The notes: generated from the letters alone by a model not told the origin. A stretch of DNA of 64,000 nt from Shewanella decolorationis S12 (GCF_000485795.1 NZ_AXZL01000076.1:434001-498000); one strand, 5' to 3'. Positions 53,357-63,050 are shown, counted from the first letter of the stretch. Translations and numbers: made by a program.

Positions 53357-53989
53357 TTAGTAAGCCACACTGATCCTTTGATTAGGATGCGCCGCGTTTT
53401 CTGCTTCATCCAGCATGGCTTTGGCGTAGTCGGCCACTGAAATCTTGCTATGACCATTTGTATCGGTAAAGAAGCTATCGCCGCCTAAACGGTAAGGACC
53501 TTCGCTGGCACCTGGGTAAATTTCTGCTGCTGGGCTAACAAAAGTCCAGTTAACCATGGTATTGGCGGCGCGAAATGCCTTTAATGCTTCACCTTGAGCC
53601 AGAGCTTCATCCTTATAGGCAGGCGGGAAATCTGGACTTGAAACCAAGGTCACTCCCGGTGCCACTTCTAAACTACCTGCACCACCAACCCAAAGCAGAC
53701 GAGGGACTTTTGCCTGTGGCAACACGGCTAATAGATTATTGACCGTTTTTGCCACTAAGCCGTGATTCTGCTCGGCGCGACCACCCACAGAAGCTATCAC
53801 TAAATCCACACCCGCAAATGTGTCGGCTTCCAATGGCTGAGTCAAGTCAACACTACGCACTTCTGCCGCTGTTTGACCAAGCTTGCTTGGGTCACGTACT
53901 AAGGCAACCACTTCATGACCACGGCTCAGCGCCTCGTTAAAAATGGTTCCGCCAATCCAACCTGATGCACCTAATACTGCAATTTTCAT
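53357..53989 (-). CDS. NAD(P)-binding reductase (NmrA/YwnB-like)
   Basis: A 210-residue Rossmann protein (MKIAVLGASGWIGGTIFNEALSRGHEVVALVRDPSKL). It is of the atypical SDR type without YxxxK; FVSPAAEIYPG and LGGDSFFTD are family features. Such proteins act on small quinones or flavins, or as redox sensors. It is divergent from the LysR gene at 54093, which may regulate it. This is the second LysR/reductase pair in the window, after 32729-34342. Confidence 0.8.
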   Translation of the reverse strand: MKIAVLGASGWIGGTIFNEALSRGHEVVALVRDPSKLGQTAAEVRSVDLTQPLEADTFAGVDLVIASVGGRAEQNHGLVAKTVNNLLAVLPQAKVPRLLWVGGAGSLEVAPGVTLVSSPDFPPAYKDEALAQGEALKAFRAANTMVNWTFVSPAAEIYPGASEGPYRLGGDSFFTDTNGHSKISVADYAKAMLDEAENAAHPNQRISVAY

Positions 53990-54092
53990 TTGATAAGTCT
54001 CGCTACTGATTTAAATTGAGACCAGTTTACTTGCGACACTTCACGTGATAAATATCGATAAATGAGCATGATTGTTTCAGATTGAGATACTA

Positions 54093-54995
54093 ATGGATAG
54101 AATTGCCGCCATGCGTAGCTTTATCGAAGTGGCCAACTGTGGCAGCTTTACCAAGGCCGCAGAACACCTCGATCTCAGTCGCCTACAGGTATCACGTCAT
54201 ATTCAAGAAATTGAGCAATGGCTGAGTTTACGTTTATTGCACCGCACAACCCGCAGCGTCAGCCTCACTCTGCAGGGCGAAGAAGCCCTGCAATATTGTC
54301 AGCGGGTGCTGAGCGAAGTCGCCGCAATGGAAAGCCGCGCCCATAGTCATAACACCGAATTAGTTGGCAGTATTCGCATCGCTACGCCCGTCGGGCTTGG
54401 GCAGCACAGTCTGTTCGATGTGGTCGATCGCTTTATAAAATTGCACCCTAAGGTCAATATTCAGTTGTTAATGTCGGACAGTTTTGCCCAGTTGGTGGAT
54501 GAGCGGGTGGACGTGGCACTGCGCTATACCGAGCAGCCCGATGAGAATTTGATTGCCCGCAAACTGATGAGCATAGATGCCGTGCTGTGCGCCGCGCCCA
54601 GTTACTTGGCTCAAGCCGAGCCGCTAACCGTCCCTAACGATCTGCTCAGCCATAATTGCCTTATCCATAGCTCGCAGCAACACTGGCAGCTACTCAAGGA
54701 GCAACAGAGTGAGCTGATTAAACCTATGGGGAATCTGATGGCGAATGAAATGGGAGTGCTTGTCAGCGCCGCATTGCGCGGGCATGGCATTGCCTACTTG
54801 CCCTGCGACTTAGCCAATCCCTATCTGGCCAGCGGCCAACTGCAAGAAGTGCTCCCCGAATACACGGCGCCAGGGCAAACACTCTGGGCAGTGTACCTCT
54901 CCCGCAGTTATCAACAAGCTCTGGTGCGCGCCTTTATCGATTTTACCGCCCAGCAATGGCAGCAGGATCTCAGTAAGTGGACGACGGCGAGTTAA
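54093..54995 (+). CDS. LysR-family transcriptional regulator
   Basis: A 300-residue LysR regulator of the CrgA-like group. The helix-turn-helix is MRSFIEVANCGSFTKAAEHLDLSRLQVSRHIQEIEQWL, followed by RTTRSVSLTLQGEEALQYC. The start at 54093 (ATG) begins the typical MDRIAAMRSF; the earlier TTG of the open frame is unlikely. It is divergent from the reductase at 53989. It ends in a hairpin shared with the convergent DyP gene. Confidence 0.88.
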   Translation: MDRIAAMRSFIEVANCGSFTKAAEHLDLSRLQVSRHIQEIEQWLSLRLLHRTTRSVSLTLQGEEALQYCQRVLSEVAAMESRAHSHNTELVGSIRIATPVGLGQHSLFDVVDRFIKLHPKVNIQLLMSDSFAQLVDERVDVALRYTEQPDENLIARKLMSIDAVLCAAPSYLAQAEPLTVPNDLLSHNCLIHSSQQHWQLLKEQQSELIKPMGNLMANEMGVLVSAALRGHGIAYLPCDLANPYLASGQLQEVLPEYTAPGQTLWAVYLSRSYQQALVRAFIDFTAQQWQQDLSKWTTAS

Positions 54996-55008
54996 GCCCA
55001 CAAACAAA

Positions 55009-55039
55009 AACGCACTGAGGCTTTAAGGCTCAGTGCGTT
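55009..55039. terminator. terminator between LysR and DyP genes
   Basis: AACGCACTGAG and CTCAGTGCGTT form a long stem with a 9-base inner region (55009-55039), with A-run on the left. It serves both convergent genes weakly to moderately. Confidence 0.65.
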
Positions 55040-55059
55040 GAGTCGCGATTTACTAAGGC

Positions 55060-56001
55060 TTAGTTATCGAATTGCATCAAAAAATCTAAGCTTGGGGCGA
55101 AGAAAGAAGAACCCGTCAAGGCGCTGGTAAAGTGCATCAAGTGATCGTGGTTACCCGCGCCATCGCCAAATACCATGCTGTGGAGCATCTTCTCGAAGTG
55201 CTCTGGTGTGCGGCAGGTTGAAATAAACATCAGCCCTTGCTCCTTGAGCGAGCCGTAAGGCATGCTCTGGCGCAAAATCTCAATAGACTTGCCGTTGTCG
55301 TCCTTGAGGTTAACCCGCTTGATATGGCTGGTTAATGGCTTATCTTCCGACTCGTATTCGATGTTGTCTTGCTTGGTACGACCGATAATATCTTCTTGCT
55401 TTTTAAGCGGTAATCTATGCCACTTACTCAAGTTGTGGGCGTACTTTTGCACGTGAATATAGCTGCCGCCCTTAAATTCAGGGTCTTCATCCCCGACTAA
55501 GGCGACCTCTTGACGATGTCGCCCTTTAGGGTTTTCGGTGCCATCCACAAAGCCTGTTAAGTCGCGACTATCCATAAATCTAAAGCCGCGTTCCTCTTCG
55601 ACTAACTCGACTAAGTCTTCGAACATTTGGCTGATTTCGTTGGCGACTAAATGCAAAATGTCGTAGCGGTCGCAGCGAATATGCACAAACAGATCGTATT
55701 CGATCGCAGGCGCCTCACGGTTACCCGCTTGCATCGCTGGGAATGGCTTGAGCATTTCGGGGCGAGAATCGGGATAGAGGCTGTCCCAATAGTTGGCACC
55801 AATGCCCACAAAACCATTGAATGCGCTGTCGGAGTATTGATCCGTCAACTCATAAATATACTGCGCAACGTTGGCAATACAGGGACGCAATTGCGATTCA
55901 ACGTTATCGTTGTCGCTCGCATTAAACATCAAATAGACGCTATGTAAGTTTCCCTCTGCACACACACCCAACTGTTCACGCGGCATATTTTGAATATCCA
56001 T
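55060..56001 (-). CDS. dye-decolourising heme peroxidase (DyP type, TyrA-like)
   Basis: A cytoplasmic heme peroxidase of 313 residues that is nearly the same as the S. oneidensis DyP known as TyrA. It has the GXXDG heme motif GFVDGTENP with the distal Asp, a conserved Arg further on, and a proximal His in HDHLMHFTSALTGSSFFAP. It starts at the ATG at 56001 (MDIQNMPREQ); upstream codons are not part of the family. DyP proteins oxidise dyes and phenols with hydrogen peroxide, and their physiological role is uncertain; some are encapsulin cargo, but no encapsulin gene is adjacent. Confidence 0.93.
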   Translation of the reverse strand: MDIQNMPREQLGVCAEGNLHSVYLMFNASDNDNVESQLRPCIANVAQYIYELTDQYSDSAFNGFVGIGANYWDSLYPDSRPEMLKPFPAMQAGNREAPAIEYDLFVHIRCDRYDILHLVANEISQMFEDLVELVEEERGFRFMDSRDLTGFVDGTENPKGRHRQEVALVGDEDPEFKGGSYIHVQKYAHNLSKWHRLPLKKQEDIIGRTKQDNIEYESEDKPLTSHIKRVNLKDDNGKSIEILRQSMPYGSLKEQGLMFISTCRTPEHFEKMLHSMVFGDGAGNHDHLMHFTSALTGSSFFAPSLDFLMQFDN

Positions 56002-56129
56002 CTGGTTATCACCCTTTTGTCGATTCATTTTCGGCAATATTATCCGCAACTTTACCTGAAAATGACATTAAGTAACGCACAGTTTGTCCGTCTTTGTAAT
56101 GTAAACACGTTTGTAGACTGGAATATAAA

Positions 56130-56165
56130 AATTGACGAGGCCATTACGCCTCGTCAATTCGTCTT
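56130..56165 (-). terminator. terminator of ggt
   Basis: AATTGACGAGGC (56130-56141) and GCCTCGTCAATT (56148-56159) pair over 12 bp. On the minus strand TTTTTAT follows. Confidence 0.85.
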
Positions 56166-56207
56166 ACGCAAGCTTCGGCGCTCATTAGGCCAAAGGCGAA
56201 TTATGCC

Positions 56208-57920
56208 TTAGTAACCTGCGGCATAACCATCTTTACGGCTCTCGGAGGCGCCGCGGTAAACGCCCGTTTCGGCATTAAAACCAATGGCTTGATATCCACC
56301 AAAATCGCCGAGCCCATCGCGCAGCACATGCCCTTTCTTAATTAGCTCACGGCGAGTTTCAACGGGGAAGCCTGATTCTAAGCTCACATAGCCACCGTCA
56401 TTCATCACCTCACCCGTAGGCTCGGTCGAACCTGTGTGCAAAATTCTGGGGGCATCGCCCGCTTCTTGCAAGTTCATTTTAAAATCAATCAGATTAACAA
56501 TAATCTGCGCGTGCATTTGCGGCTGTGTTGCACCGCCCATCACGCCAAAACTTAACCAAGGTTTACCGTCTTTAGTCACAAAGGCGGGAATAATGGTATG
56601 GAAGGGACGCTTACCCGGCGCATAAGTGTTGAAACGACCTTCGGTGAGATCGAACATCTGCCCGCGATCCTGCAATACAAATCCGAGATCCGGCGGCGTC
56701 ATACCTGAGCCCATGCCGCGGTAGTTACTCTGGATCAGCGACACCATATTGCCGTCTTTATCAGCAGTAGTGAGATACACAGTATCCCCATGTTGCAGCG
56801 CAGGATTACCGGCATCGACACTCTTAGCCGCCTTGTTTAAATCAATTAACTTAGCGCGCTCGTAATTGTATTGCTGCGAAATCAACTTTTTTACAGGCAC
56901 TTTGTTAAAAGCCATATCGGCATAGAATTTAGCACGGTCAGCAAAGGCGAGTTTTTTGGCCTCTACGAATAAATGCACATATTCGGGGCTGTTAAAGCCC
57001 ATGGCCGCGACATCGAAGGGCTCCATGGTTTTTAAGATCTGTAGCGCAGCAATCCCCTGCCCGTTGGGCGGCAGTTCCCACACATCGTAGCCACGGTAGT
57101 TGGCCGATACGGGTTCAACCCAGTCGCTAGTATGGCTGGCTAAGTCTTCATAACTTAAATAGCCACCTTGAGCCTTGATGTATTTATCAATACTTTTGGC
57201 AATATCACCCTTGTAAAAGGCATCGCGGCCGCCTTTGGCAATTTTCTCATAGGTGTTCGCTAATGCAGGATTTTTGAAGATTTCGCCCACCGCAGGCATT
57301 TTGCCATTGGGCATATAGGTTTCTTTAAAACCGGGGAATTGAGCGAGTTTTTTACCGCTACCTTCAAGGTAGTAAGCAATCAGCTCAGAAACGGGGAAAC
57401 CTTCGCGGGCATAACGAATGGCTGGGGCTAAATTATCGGCCATCGGCAGTTTGCCGAACTTATCGTGGAGCTCATACCATCCATCCACCGCACCGGGAAC
57501 CGACACGGGCAGCGGCCCAAAAGGCGGTAAATAATCTAATCCAAGGGATTTAAGCTTCTCTAGGGTTAAGGATTTGGGGCTACGACCCGATGCATTGAGG
57601 CCATAGAGCTTTTTATCTTTAGCGCTCCAGACGATGGCAAATAAATCGCCACCAACCCCAGCGCCAGTAGGCTCGACTAAGCCCAGCATGGCATTGGCCG
57701 CAATCGCCGCATCCACGGCACTGCCGCCCTGTTTTAATACATCAATCGCCACCTGAGTCGCTAGCGGTTGGCTGGTCGCCGCCATCCCATGGGTGGCATA
57801 CACTTCTGAGCGCGTCGCAAAGGCTTTACCCGTGATCCTATCCATGGCTAACACTCCCGAGGACGACATGGCTGTCGCCACTGTGACTAAGGTACAAATT
57901 GATTTTATTGTTTTTATCAT
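56208..57920 (-). CDS. ggt: gamma-glutamyltranspeptidase
   Basis: A periplasmic N-terminal nucleophile hydrolase that cleaves gamma-glutamyl bonds of glutathione and transfers the glutamyl group. It has 570 residues from the ATG at 57920 (GGGAGGAATT upstream), with a signal peptide ending near GVLA. The self-cleavage and nucleophile Thr lies in HGDTVYLTTADKDGNMVS. The small-subunit GSGMTPPDLGFVLQDRG and FGVMGGATQPQMHAQ motifs are typical. It matches the GGT arm of the family rather than cephalosporin acylases, but the exact substrate is inferred. Confidence 0.9.
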   Translation of the reverse strand: MIKTIKSICTLVTVATAMSSSGVLAMDRITGKAFATRSEVYATHGMAATSQPLATQVAIDVLKQGGSAVDAAIAANAMLGLVEPTGAGVGGDLFAIVWSAKDKKLYGLNASGRSPKSLTLEKLKSLGLDYLPPFGPLPVSVPGAVDGWYELHDKFGKLPMADNLAPAIRYAREGFPVSELIAYYLEGSGKKLAQFPGFKETYMPNGKMPAVGEIFKNPALANTYEKIAKGGRDAFYKGDIAKSIDKYIKAQGGYLSYEDLASHTSDWVEPVSANYRGYDVWELPPNGQGIAALQILKTMEPFDVAAMGFNSPEYVHLFVEAKKLAFADRAKFYADMAFNKVPVKKLISQQYNYERAKLIDLNKAAKSVDAGNPALQHGDTVYLTTADKDGNMVSLIQSNYRGMGSGMTPPDLGFVLQDRGQMFDLTEGRFNTYAPGKRPFHTIIPAFVTKDGKPWLSFGVMGGATQPQMHAQIIVNLIDFKMNLQEAGDAPRILHTGSTEPTGEVMNDGGYVSLESGFPVETRRELIKKGHVLRDGLGDFGGYQAIGFNAETGVYRGASESRKDGYAAGY

Positions 57921-58059
57921 AATTCCTCCCACTCCGGAGGAATTAAGGTAACAAGGTAGGCTGAAAATATCAGCAATCTAGCGGTTTTTTACCCAAGTTA
58001 AACGTAAGCAAAGATGTCGTACTTTATGCTGATGCAATGACATATACTGTTCGGCCTGC

Positions 58060-59109
58060 TTAAGATTCAAATAGCACTAGGGAATGTGGCTCTGTGCTTA
58101 ATCCCACCCGCTGACCGACATTCAACTGCATAATTTGGCTACGCACTTCGACATAATGGGCGTGGGATGCCGCCTCGACTTTCACCCAATAATGGCAAAA
58201 TGCCCCGAGGAAGCGCCGCTCGGTAATAGTGCCCACACCCGTATCATCGGCACTGAGCGCCAATTGTTGTGGCCGTAAAAACACTTGGCCATTAAAGGCG
58301 TGGGATTGCGATAAGGGCGTCAGGCTGCGCAGCTCACCAATCGGAGTGGCAACACTATGACCATCGAGCACTTCCGCAGGTAAGTAATTGCCACTGCCAA
58401 GAAAATCAGCCACATAGCGGCTATTGGGCGCGGAATATAAGTCTTCGGCGCGGCCATGCTGCACTATTACACCTTGGTTAAAAATGGCCAAGGTATCGGC
58501 AAAGACGAAGGCCTCGTCCTTACTGTGAGTCACAAATACCGCGCTGACATTACGCTGTTTGAGAATGCTGCGGATCTCCGCCATCATGCTGTGGCGCACT
58601 TGGGCATCGATATTTGAAAAAGGCTCATCGAGTAGCAGTAATTGCGGTTCATAGGCAAGCGCACGGGCAATCGACACCCGCTGCTGCTGCCCACCGGACA
58701 ACTCATGGGGATAACGCTTGGCTAAGCCTTCGAGTTTCACTAGGGCGAGCATGTCATCCAAGCGCGCCTTGCGTTGCGCGGCCGTTAATTTTGCTACGCC
58801 AAAGAGAATATTCTCGGCAACGGTCAAATGGGGGAACAAGGCATAGTCTTGGAAGATCATCCCTATCCCCCGTTGCTCACTCGGCACAAACTGCCCTGCA
58901 CCGCTGACCGTCTTGCCATTAATTTGGATCTCACCTTGGCTGATAGCCTGCAAGCCAGCCACCGCCCTGAGCAAGGTGGTTTTGCCGCAGCCACTTGGGC
59001 CTAACAGCGCAAGGATTTCCCCCTGAGCTAGGGTTAAATCTAAGCCTTTGAGTACCTGTTGGCCCTGATAATCACTATGGACTTGATGAAGATTGAGGGT
59101 GCAGGTCAT
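58060..59109 (-). CDS. fbpC: Fe(III) ABC transporter ATP-binding protein
   Basis: The ATPase of an iron(III) uptake ABC transporter, 349 residues. Walker A LLGPSGCGKTTLLR, signature LSGGQQQRVSIARAL and Walker B LLLLDEPFSNID are intact. A C-terminal TOBE-like regulatory region (FLRPQQLALSADDTG) fits FbpC and related importers. Its start codon overlaps the permease stop. It is last in the fbpA-fbpB-fbpC operon. Confidence 0.9.
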   Translation of the reverse strand: MTCTLNLHQVHSDYQGQQVLKGLDLTLAQGEILALLGPSGCGKTTLLRAVAGLQAISQGEIQINGKTVSGAGQFVPSEQRGIGMIFQDYALFPHLTVAENILFGVAKLTAAQRKARLDDMLALVKLEGLAKRYPHELSGGQQQRVSIARALAYEPQLLLLDEPFSNIDAQVRHSMMAEIRSILKQRNVSAVFVTHSKDEAFVFADTLAIFNQGVIVQHGRAEDLYSAPNSRYVADFLGSGNYLPAEVLDGHSVATPIGELRSLTPLSQSHAFNGQVFLRPQQLALSADDTGVGTITERRFLGAFCHYWVKVEAASHAHYVEVRSQIMQLNVGQRVGLSTEPHSLVLFES

Positions 59110-60740
59110 CGGCTATCTTGCTCCAAGGAACGGTTTAAATAAATCAGCGGGACTAAGCCCACGAGCACAATCACAATAGCGGGCAAGGCGCCATGTTCAA
59201 GCTTTTCGTCTGAGACAAACTGGAAGACATGGGTCGCAAGATTCTCAAACCCTATGGGACGCAACAACAATGCCGCCGGTAATTCTTTCATGCTTTCGAT
59301 AAATACCAACAACGCCCCAGCAAATAAGCCTTTGGTGAGTAGCGGTAAATGCACTCTTTGCAATAGTCGTCTTGGGCTCTGCCCCAGAGTCAGACTCACC
59401 ATGTCCAGTGACGGCGAAATGCGTTTATAGCTGGTCTCAACACTGCCGATAGCGATAGCCACAAAGCGCACACAAAAGGCAAAAACCAGTGCGGCCGTAC
59501 TGCCCGTAAGCAACAGCCCAGGGCCTGTCATTCGCAACCAATCGGCGATGTCGTTAATCGCAAAATCGAGCAGGGTTAACGGCACCAGTACGCCAATCGC
59601 CAGCACTGTGCCAGGCAAGGCATAGCCAGTCGAGGCCAAGCGTGATGGCAGCGCATCGCTCGACCTTGGGCTTACTCGGCGGATAAACATCAATATCAAT
59701 GCAACCGCGCAGCACACTAGGCTAGTAATAAGCGCAAGGCTCAAGCTATTCACGCTCAATTGCCAGAAAATCGGATCCCAGCTCTGCTCAAAATAATCGA
59801 TGGCATAGGAGAGCAAAATGCCGCTTGGCAGCACAAAGGCCAGTACAAGCAGGGTGATGCAATAACCGAGGGCAAGCAGGGTTTGCACGGGTGAGAGCCG
59901 ATATAAATCGCTGGCTTGAATACGAGACTGCTTTTGGAATAGCTGCTGCTTACGGCGGGCAAAACGTTCCATTCCGATCAGGCTAAACACTACCAAGAGG
60001 ATAATGGCCGAAAGCTTAGCCGCCGCCGTCAAATTGCCATAACCCAGCCAAGTGTCATACACGGCAGTGGTCAGGGTAGGTACGGCAAAGTAGTTAACCG
60101 TAGCAAAATCCGCCGCGGTCTCCATCGCCACTAATGCCACACCCACGGCCAAGGCGGGCCTTGCCATCGGCAAAGATAAGCGCCAAAAACTCTGCCACGG
60201 CGAGCAGCCCATGATCCTTGATGCATGCGCCAAGCTTAAGGATTGCTCCATAAACGCAGTACGCGCTAACAGATAAATATAGGGAAATAACACTAGCGAT
60301 AACACACACGCTGCGCCACCTAAGGTGCGAATATCAGGGAAAAAGTAATCCTGCGGTGAGCTCCAACCAAAGAGCGCGCGCAAACTCCTTTGTACTGGGC
60401 CGGCGTAATCAAATAAATCCGTATACACGTAGGCAACAATGTAGGCTGGCATAGCTAAGGGCAATAGCAAAGCCCATTGCAAATATCGTCTACCTATAAA
60501 CTCACAGCGCGCCATTAACCAAGCGCAGGGCAATGCCAGCAAAAGTGAGCCAATACTCACCCACAGGATCAACCATAGACTGTTGGCGATATAAGTGGGT
60601 AATACGGTAGAGAGTAGATGACCAAAGACGGCCTCATCGGGCTGAGCCGCTTGAAGAAGTAACGCAAAGAGGGGTAACACCAGTAGCACGGCTATGGCAT
60701 AACCAGTAAGCGACCAGCTTCTGGCTAATCCTAAAATCAT
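59106..60740 (-). CDS. fbpB: Fe(III) ABC transporter permease
   Basis: A 544-residue inner-membrane permease with about 12 membrane helices, an internal duplication of two six-helix units. The EAA-type loop sequences occur twice (ASRIMGCSPWQSFWRLSLPMARPAL and LSLTLGQSPRRLLQRVHLPLLTKGL). It is the single-chain form typical of FbpB/SfuB. AAGGATCCAC precedes the ATG. Its stop codon overlaps the ATPase start. Confidence 0.9.
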   Translation of the reverse strand: MILGLARSWSLTGYAIAVLLVLPLFALLLQAAQPDEAVFGHLLSTVLPTYIANSLWLILWVSIGSLLLALPCAWLMARCEFIGRRYLQWALLLPLAMPAYIVAYVYTDLFDYAGPVQRSLRALFGWSSPQDYFFPDIRTLGGAACVLSLVLFPYIYLLARTAFMEQSLSLAHASRIMGCSPWQSFWRLSLPMARPALAVGVALVAMETAADFATVNYFAVPTLTTAVYDTWLGYGNLTAAAKLSAIILLVVFSLIGMERFARRKQQLFQKQSRIQASDLYRLSPVQTLLALGYCITLLVLAFVLPSGILLSYAIDYFEQSWDPIFWQLSVNSLSLALITSLVCCAVALILMFIRRVSPRSSDALPSRLASTGYALPGTVLAIGVLVPLTLLDFAINDIADWLRMTGPGLLLTGSTAALVFAFCVRFVAIAIGSVETSYKRISPSLDMVSLTLGQSPRRLLQRVHLPLLTKGLFAGALLVFIESMKELPAALLLRPIGFENLATHVFQFVSDEKLEHGALPAIVIVLVGLVPLIYLNRSLEQDSR

Positions 60741-60756
60741 GTGGATCCTTTAAAGC

Positions 60757-60780
60757 AAGTGCGCCTATTAAGGCGCACTT
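60757..60780 (-). terminator. intercistronic hairpin between fbpA and fbpB
   Basis: AAGTGCGCCT, loop ATTA and AGGCGCACTT form a perfect 10-bp stem (60757-60780). The minus-strand tail is only weakly T-rich. It probably lowers expression of permease and ATPase relative to the binding protein. Confidence 0.55.
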
Positions 60781-60798
60781 ATCGATTTAACTGCGTAA

Positions 60799-61806
60799 CT
60801 ATAGATCAAACTGAACTTCGTCTAACAATTTCACCGCCGCTTGGTGGTATTCCGCCAGCTTGAAAATCGGTAATTGGTCGGATTTAAACTCGCCCCAAGA
60901 AGCCACTAAGGTTGATGGCGCAACATCGGTTTTAACAGGGTATTCCATATTCACCTCAGCGTAGGCTTTTTGCGCCACATCACCAGAGAGGAATTCCATC
61001 AGTTTGATAGCATTGTCTTTATTGGGTGCATGGCGGGTCAGTACCATACCAGAAACGTTGACATGAGCACCACGGTCAGTCTGATTCGGGAAATTAATTA
61101 CCACGGCTTCAGCCCAGCTCTTTTGCTCTGGATCTTGCAGCATATTGCCGTAGTAGTAGCTATTGCCGATGGCGATATCACACAAGCCTTCTTTAACCGC
61201 TTGAACCTGTCCACGGTCGTTACCTTGAGGCTTGCGTGCAAGGTTAGTTTTCACACCTTGCAACCAAGTCTTAGTGTCGGCCTCACCGTGGTGGGCAATC
61301 ATCGAAGCGACTAACGCGATATTGTAAGGATGCTTACCACTGCGCGTACAAATCTTACCTTTGTACTTAGGATCGGCGAGTTCCTCATAGCGAATCGCTT
61401 GCGGGCCGAGGCGATCTTTTGCGGTATAGATATTACGTACGCGCATGGTCAGTGCGTACCATTGTCCTTCAGGATCACGGTATTGCGCTGGAATATTACT
61501 ATTTAATTTTTCACTCTTCACCGCAGATGTCAGATCTTTATCGACCAATTCAACGAGACGGGAAAAATCTGAGGTTAACACTAAATCAGCTGGAGATAAG
61601 CGACCTTCACGGGCAATACGCTCGGCAATACCGTCTTTAGCAAATACCACATTCACGCCAATGCCTGTTTCTTCGGTAAAGCGCTTCAAGATCGGTTCAA
61701 CCAAAAACGCTTGGCGATAGGAATAAACCGTTAATTTTTCATCCGCATGTGCAGACTGCGCAACCGACATTAACCCAAGTAAAGCGGCACAAGTTACCCA
61801 TTTCAT
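60799..61806 (-). CDS. fbpA: periplasmic Fe(III)-binding protein
   Basis: The iron-binding protein of the importer, 335 residues. The signal peptide ends at AQSAHA-DE. It has the ferric-binding-protein start LTVYSYRQAFLVEPILKRFTEETGIGVNVVFA and the pair of tyrosines in IAIGNSYYYGNML that usually hold Fe(III). GGAG lies 9 bases before the ATG. A Fur box lies upstream at 61860-61878, so it should be induced by iron limitation. Confidence 0.92.
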   Translation of the reverse strand: MKWVTCAALLGLMSVAQSAHADEKLTVYSYRQAFLVEPILKRFTEETGIGVNVVFAKDGIAERIAREGRLSPADLVLTSDFSRLVELVDKDLTSAVKSEKLNSNIPAQYRDPEGQWYALTMRVRNIYTAKDRLGPQAIRYEELADPKYKGKICTRSGKHPYNIALVASMIAHHGEADTKTWLQGVKTNLARKPQGNDRGQVQAVKEGLCDIAIGNSYYYGNMLQDPEQKSWAEAVVINFPNQTDRGAHVNVSGMVLTRHAPNKDNAIKLMEFLSGDVAQKAYAEVNMEYPVKTDVAPSTLVASWGEFKSDQLPIFKLAEYHQAAVKLLDEVQFDL

Positions 61807-61859
61807 TAGCGATTTCTCCTCAAAATGATGACATCAAGCGTGAGTCAATTCTTAAGACT

Positions 61860-61878
61860 ATTAATGATAATAGTTATC
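61860..61878 (-). promoter_or_regulatory. Fur box of the fbpABC operon
   Basis: The 19-mer ATTAATGATAATAGTTATC matches the Fur consensus GATAATGATAATCATTATC at 15 of 19 positions and lies about 55 bases before fbpA. The other direction holds a divergent small gene. Confidence 0.8.
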
Positions 61879-62023
61879 AGTTGCGCAAGAGTAATAGATC
61901 AAATGAACTAGGGCAATAGATTGATTAACTTTTTGTTTTTAATGAAATTAAACTTAAAACTGGTGATTATCTCAAACCAAACTAAACTGAATCTTAATTT
62001 TTAAAAAATTGATTGGAGGCATT

Positions 62024-62443
62024 ATGTTTAGCATGCTTGTACTGGCAATTGTCGTGCTCGGCTTAGTGTCATTAATGACATTCAAAAATAGCCATAGCAA
62101 ACATAAATCATTGGTCAAAGCCACTGGCACAAGTAAACGAGAAAGGCATGCAACTAATACAACTCATCCTTTTCACTGTGTAAGCATTGAAAATGCAGGA
62201 AATTGCTGCGAGCAAGCCGATGCCATTAAAGGAAAACGCTTTCTATCAAAAGAAGCTCCAGAGCTCCCAATGAAAGCATGCTCACAGTCAAACTGTCAGT
62301 GCCACTATCAGCATTATGATGATAGACGCCAAGCTGGCAGTGATCGCCGCATAGACTACGGTATGACGAAGGAGCTCTACGGCGCATTTGGTGAACATAA
62401 TCGCCGTGAGAGTCCTAAGGGTCGCCGTTCAACGGATCATTAA
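62024..62443 (+). CDS. small Cys-rich, membrane-anchored protein of unknown function
   Basis: I do not recognise a family. The start is the ATG at 62024 with GGAGG 6 bases upstream. The 139-residue protein has an N-terminal membrane helix (FSMLVLAIVVLGLVSLMTF), a linker, then a region with at least six cysteines (FHCVSIENAGNCCEQADAIKG and KACSQSNCQCHYQHYDDRR) and a very basic Arg-rich tail (RRQAGSDRRIDYG...RRESPKGRRSTDH). The Cys-x-Cys-His grouping could bind metal or a cofactor. Divergent from fbpA, it may share the Fur-controlled region. It has no close analog I can name. Confidence 0.55.
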   Translation: MFSMLVLAIVVLGLVSLMTFKNSHSKHKSLVKATGTSKRERHATNTTHPFHCVSIENAGNCCEQADAIKGKRFLSKEAPELPMKACSQSNCQCHYQHYDDRRQAGSDRRIDYGMTKELYGAFGEHNRRESPKGRRSTDH

Positions 62444-62453
62444 TAGTGTGTTT

Positions 62454-63050
62454 TTATTGCGGACGCGTCTCGATAAAAGCAGGTAATTCACGCATTTCAC
62501 TGAACCAAATCGCTGTGGCGGGTGCAACTTTACGCCAATCGAGTTCAGGGTGTCTGAAATCCACATAATCTAACAAGCAAATCAAAGCTAATTGTGGTGC
62601 TTGAATCGTTGCCTGAGTGATCACACTCTGGTGTTCCATTTGCATCAAACCACGCAGTAAAGCTTGCTCAAAACGCGATGTCCAAAAGGCCGATCTCACG
62701 CCCTCCTCTTCACGCATTTGTTCTTGGCGCAACTTTACCGCGCTGTCGGTTAACCCTTTAATCATCGAGTATTGGCACTGTAATACCCAATTATCCACTT
62801 GGCCGCCGAACATTTGTTGCTCTCCTAATTCGGCGTCTAAATAGCGCATAATCACTTCGCTATCGAAGAGAGGCACACCATCGTTGGTGATTAGACATGG
62901 GATCTGCCCAAGCGGGTTAACATCAAGTAGCTCAGCGGTGTTTTCCATCGGATTGACTAAGACTTCTTCGATATCCTTAATCCCTAAATAACGGATTAAC
63001 GTGCGAACACAGCGAGCATAGGGTGAAGCGAGAGAGCAGAGCAACTTCAT
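62454..63050 (-). CDS. glutathione S-transferase family protein
   Basis: A 198-residue cytoplasmic GST-like protein. The N-terminal thioredoxin-like domain begins MKLLCSLASPYARCVRTLIRYLGI with the Ser/Cys region for glutathione, and the NPLGQIPCLITNDGVPLFDSEVIMRYLD motif follows. The C-terminal half is helical. The start at 63050 has AAGGA upstream; earlier codons of the open frame are not typical. It resembles GST N-terminal-type proteins of the YibF group. Enzyme activity is likely but unproven. Confidence 0.85.
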   Translation of the reverse strand: MKLLCSLASPYARCVRTLIRYLGIKDIEEVLVNPMENTAELLDVNPLGQIPCLITNDGVPLFDSEVIMRYLDAELGEQQMFGGQVDNWVLQCQYSMIKGLTDSAVKLRQEQMREEEGVRSAFWTSRFEQALLRGLMQMEHQSVITQATIQAPQLALICLLDYVDFRHPELDWRKVAPATAIWFSEMRELPAFIETRPQ

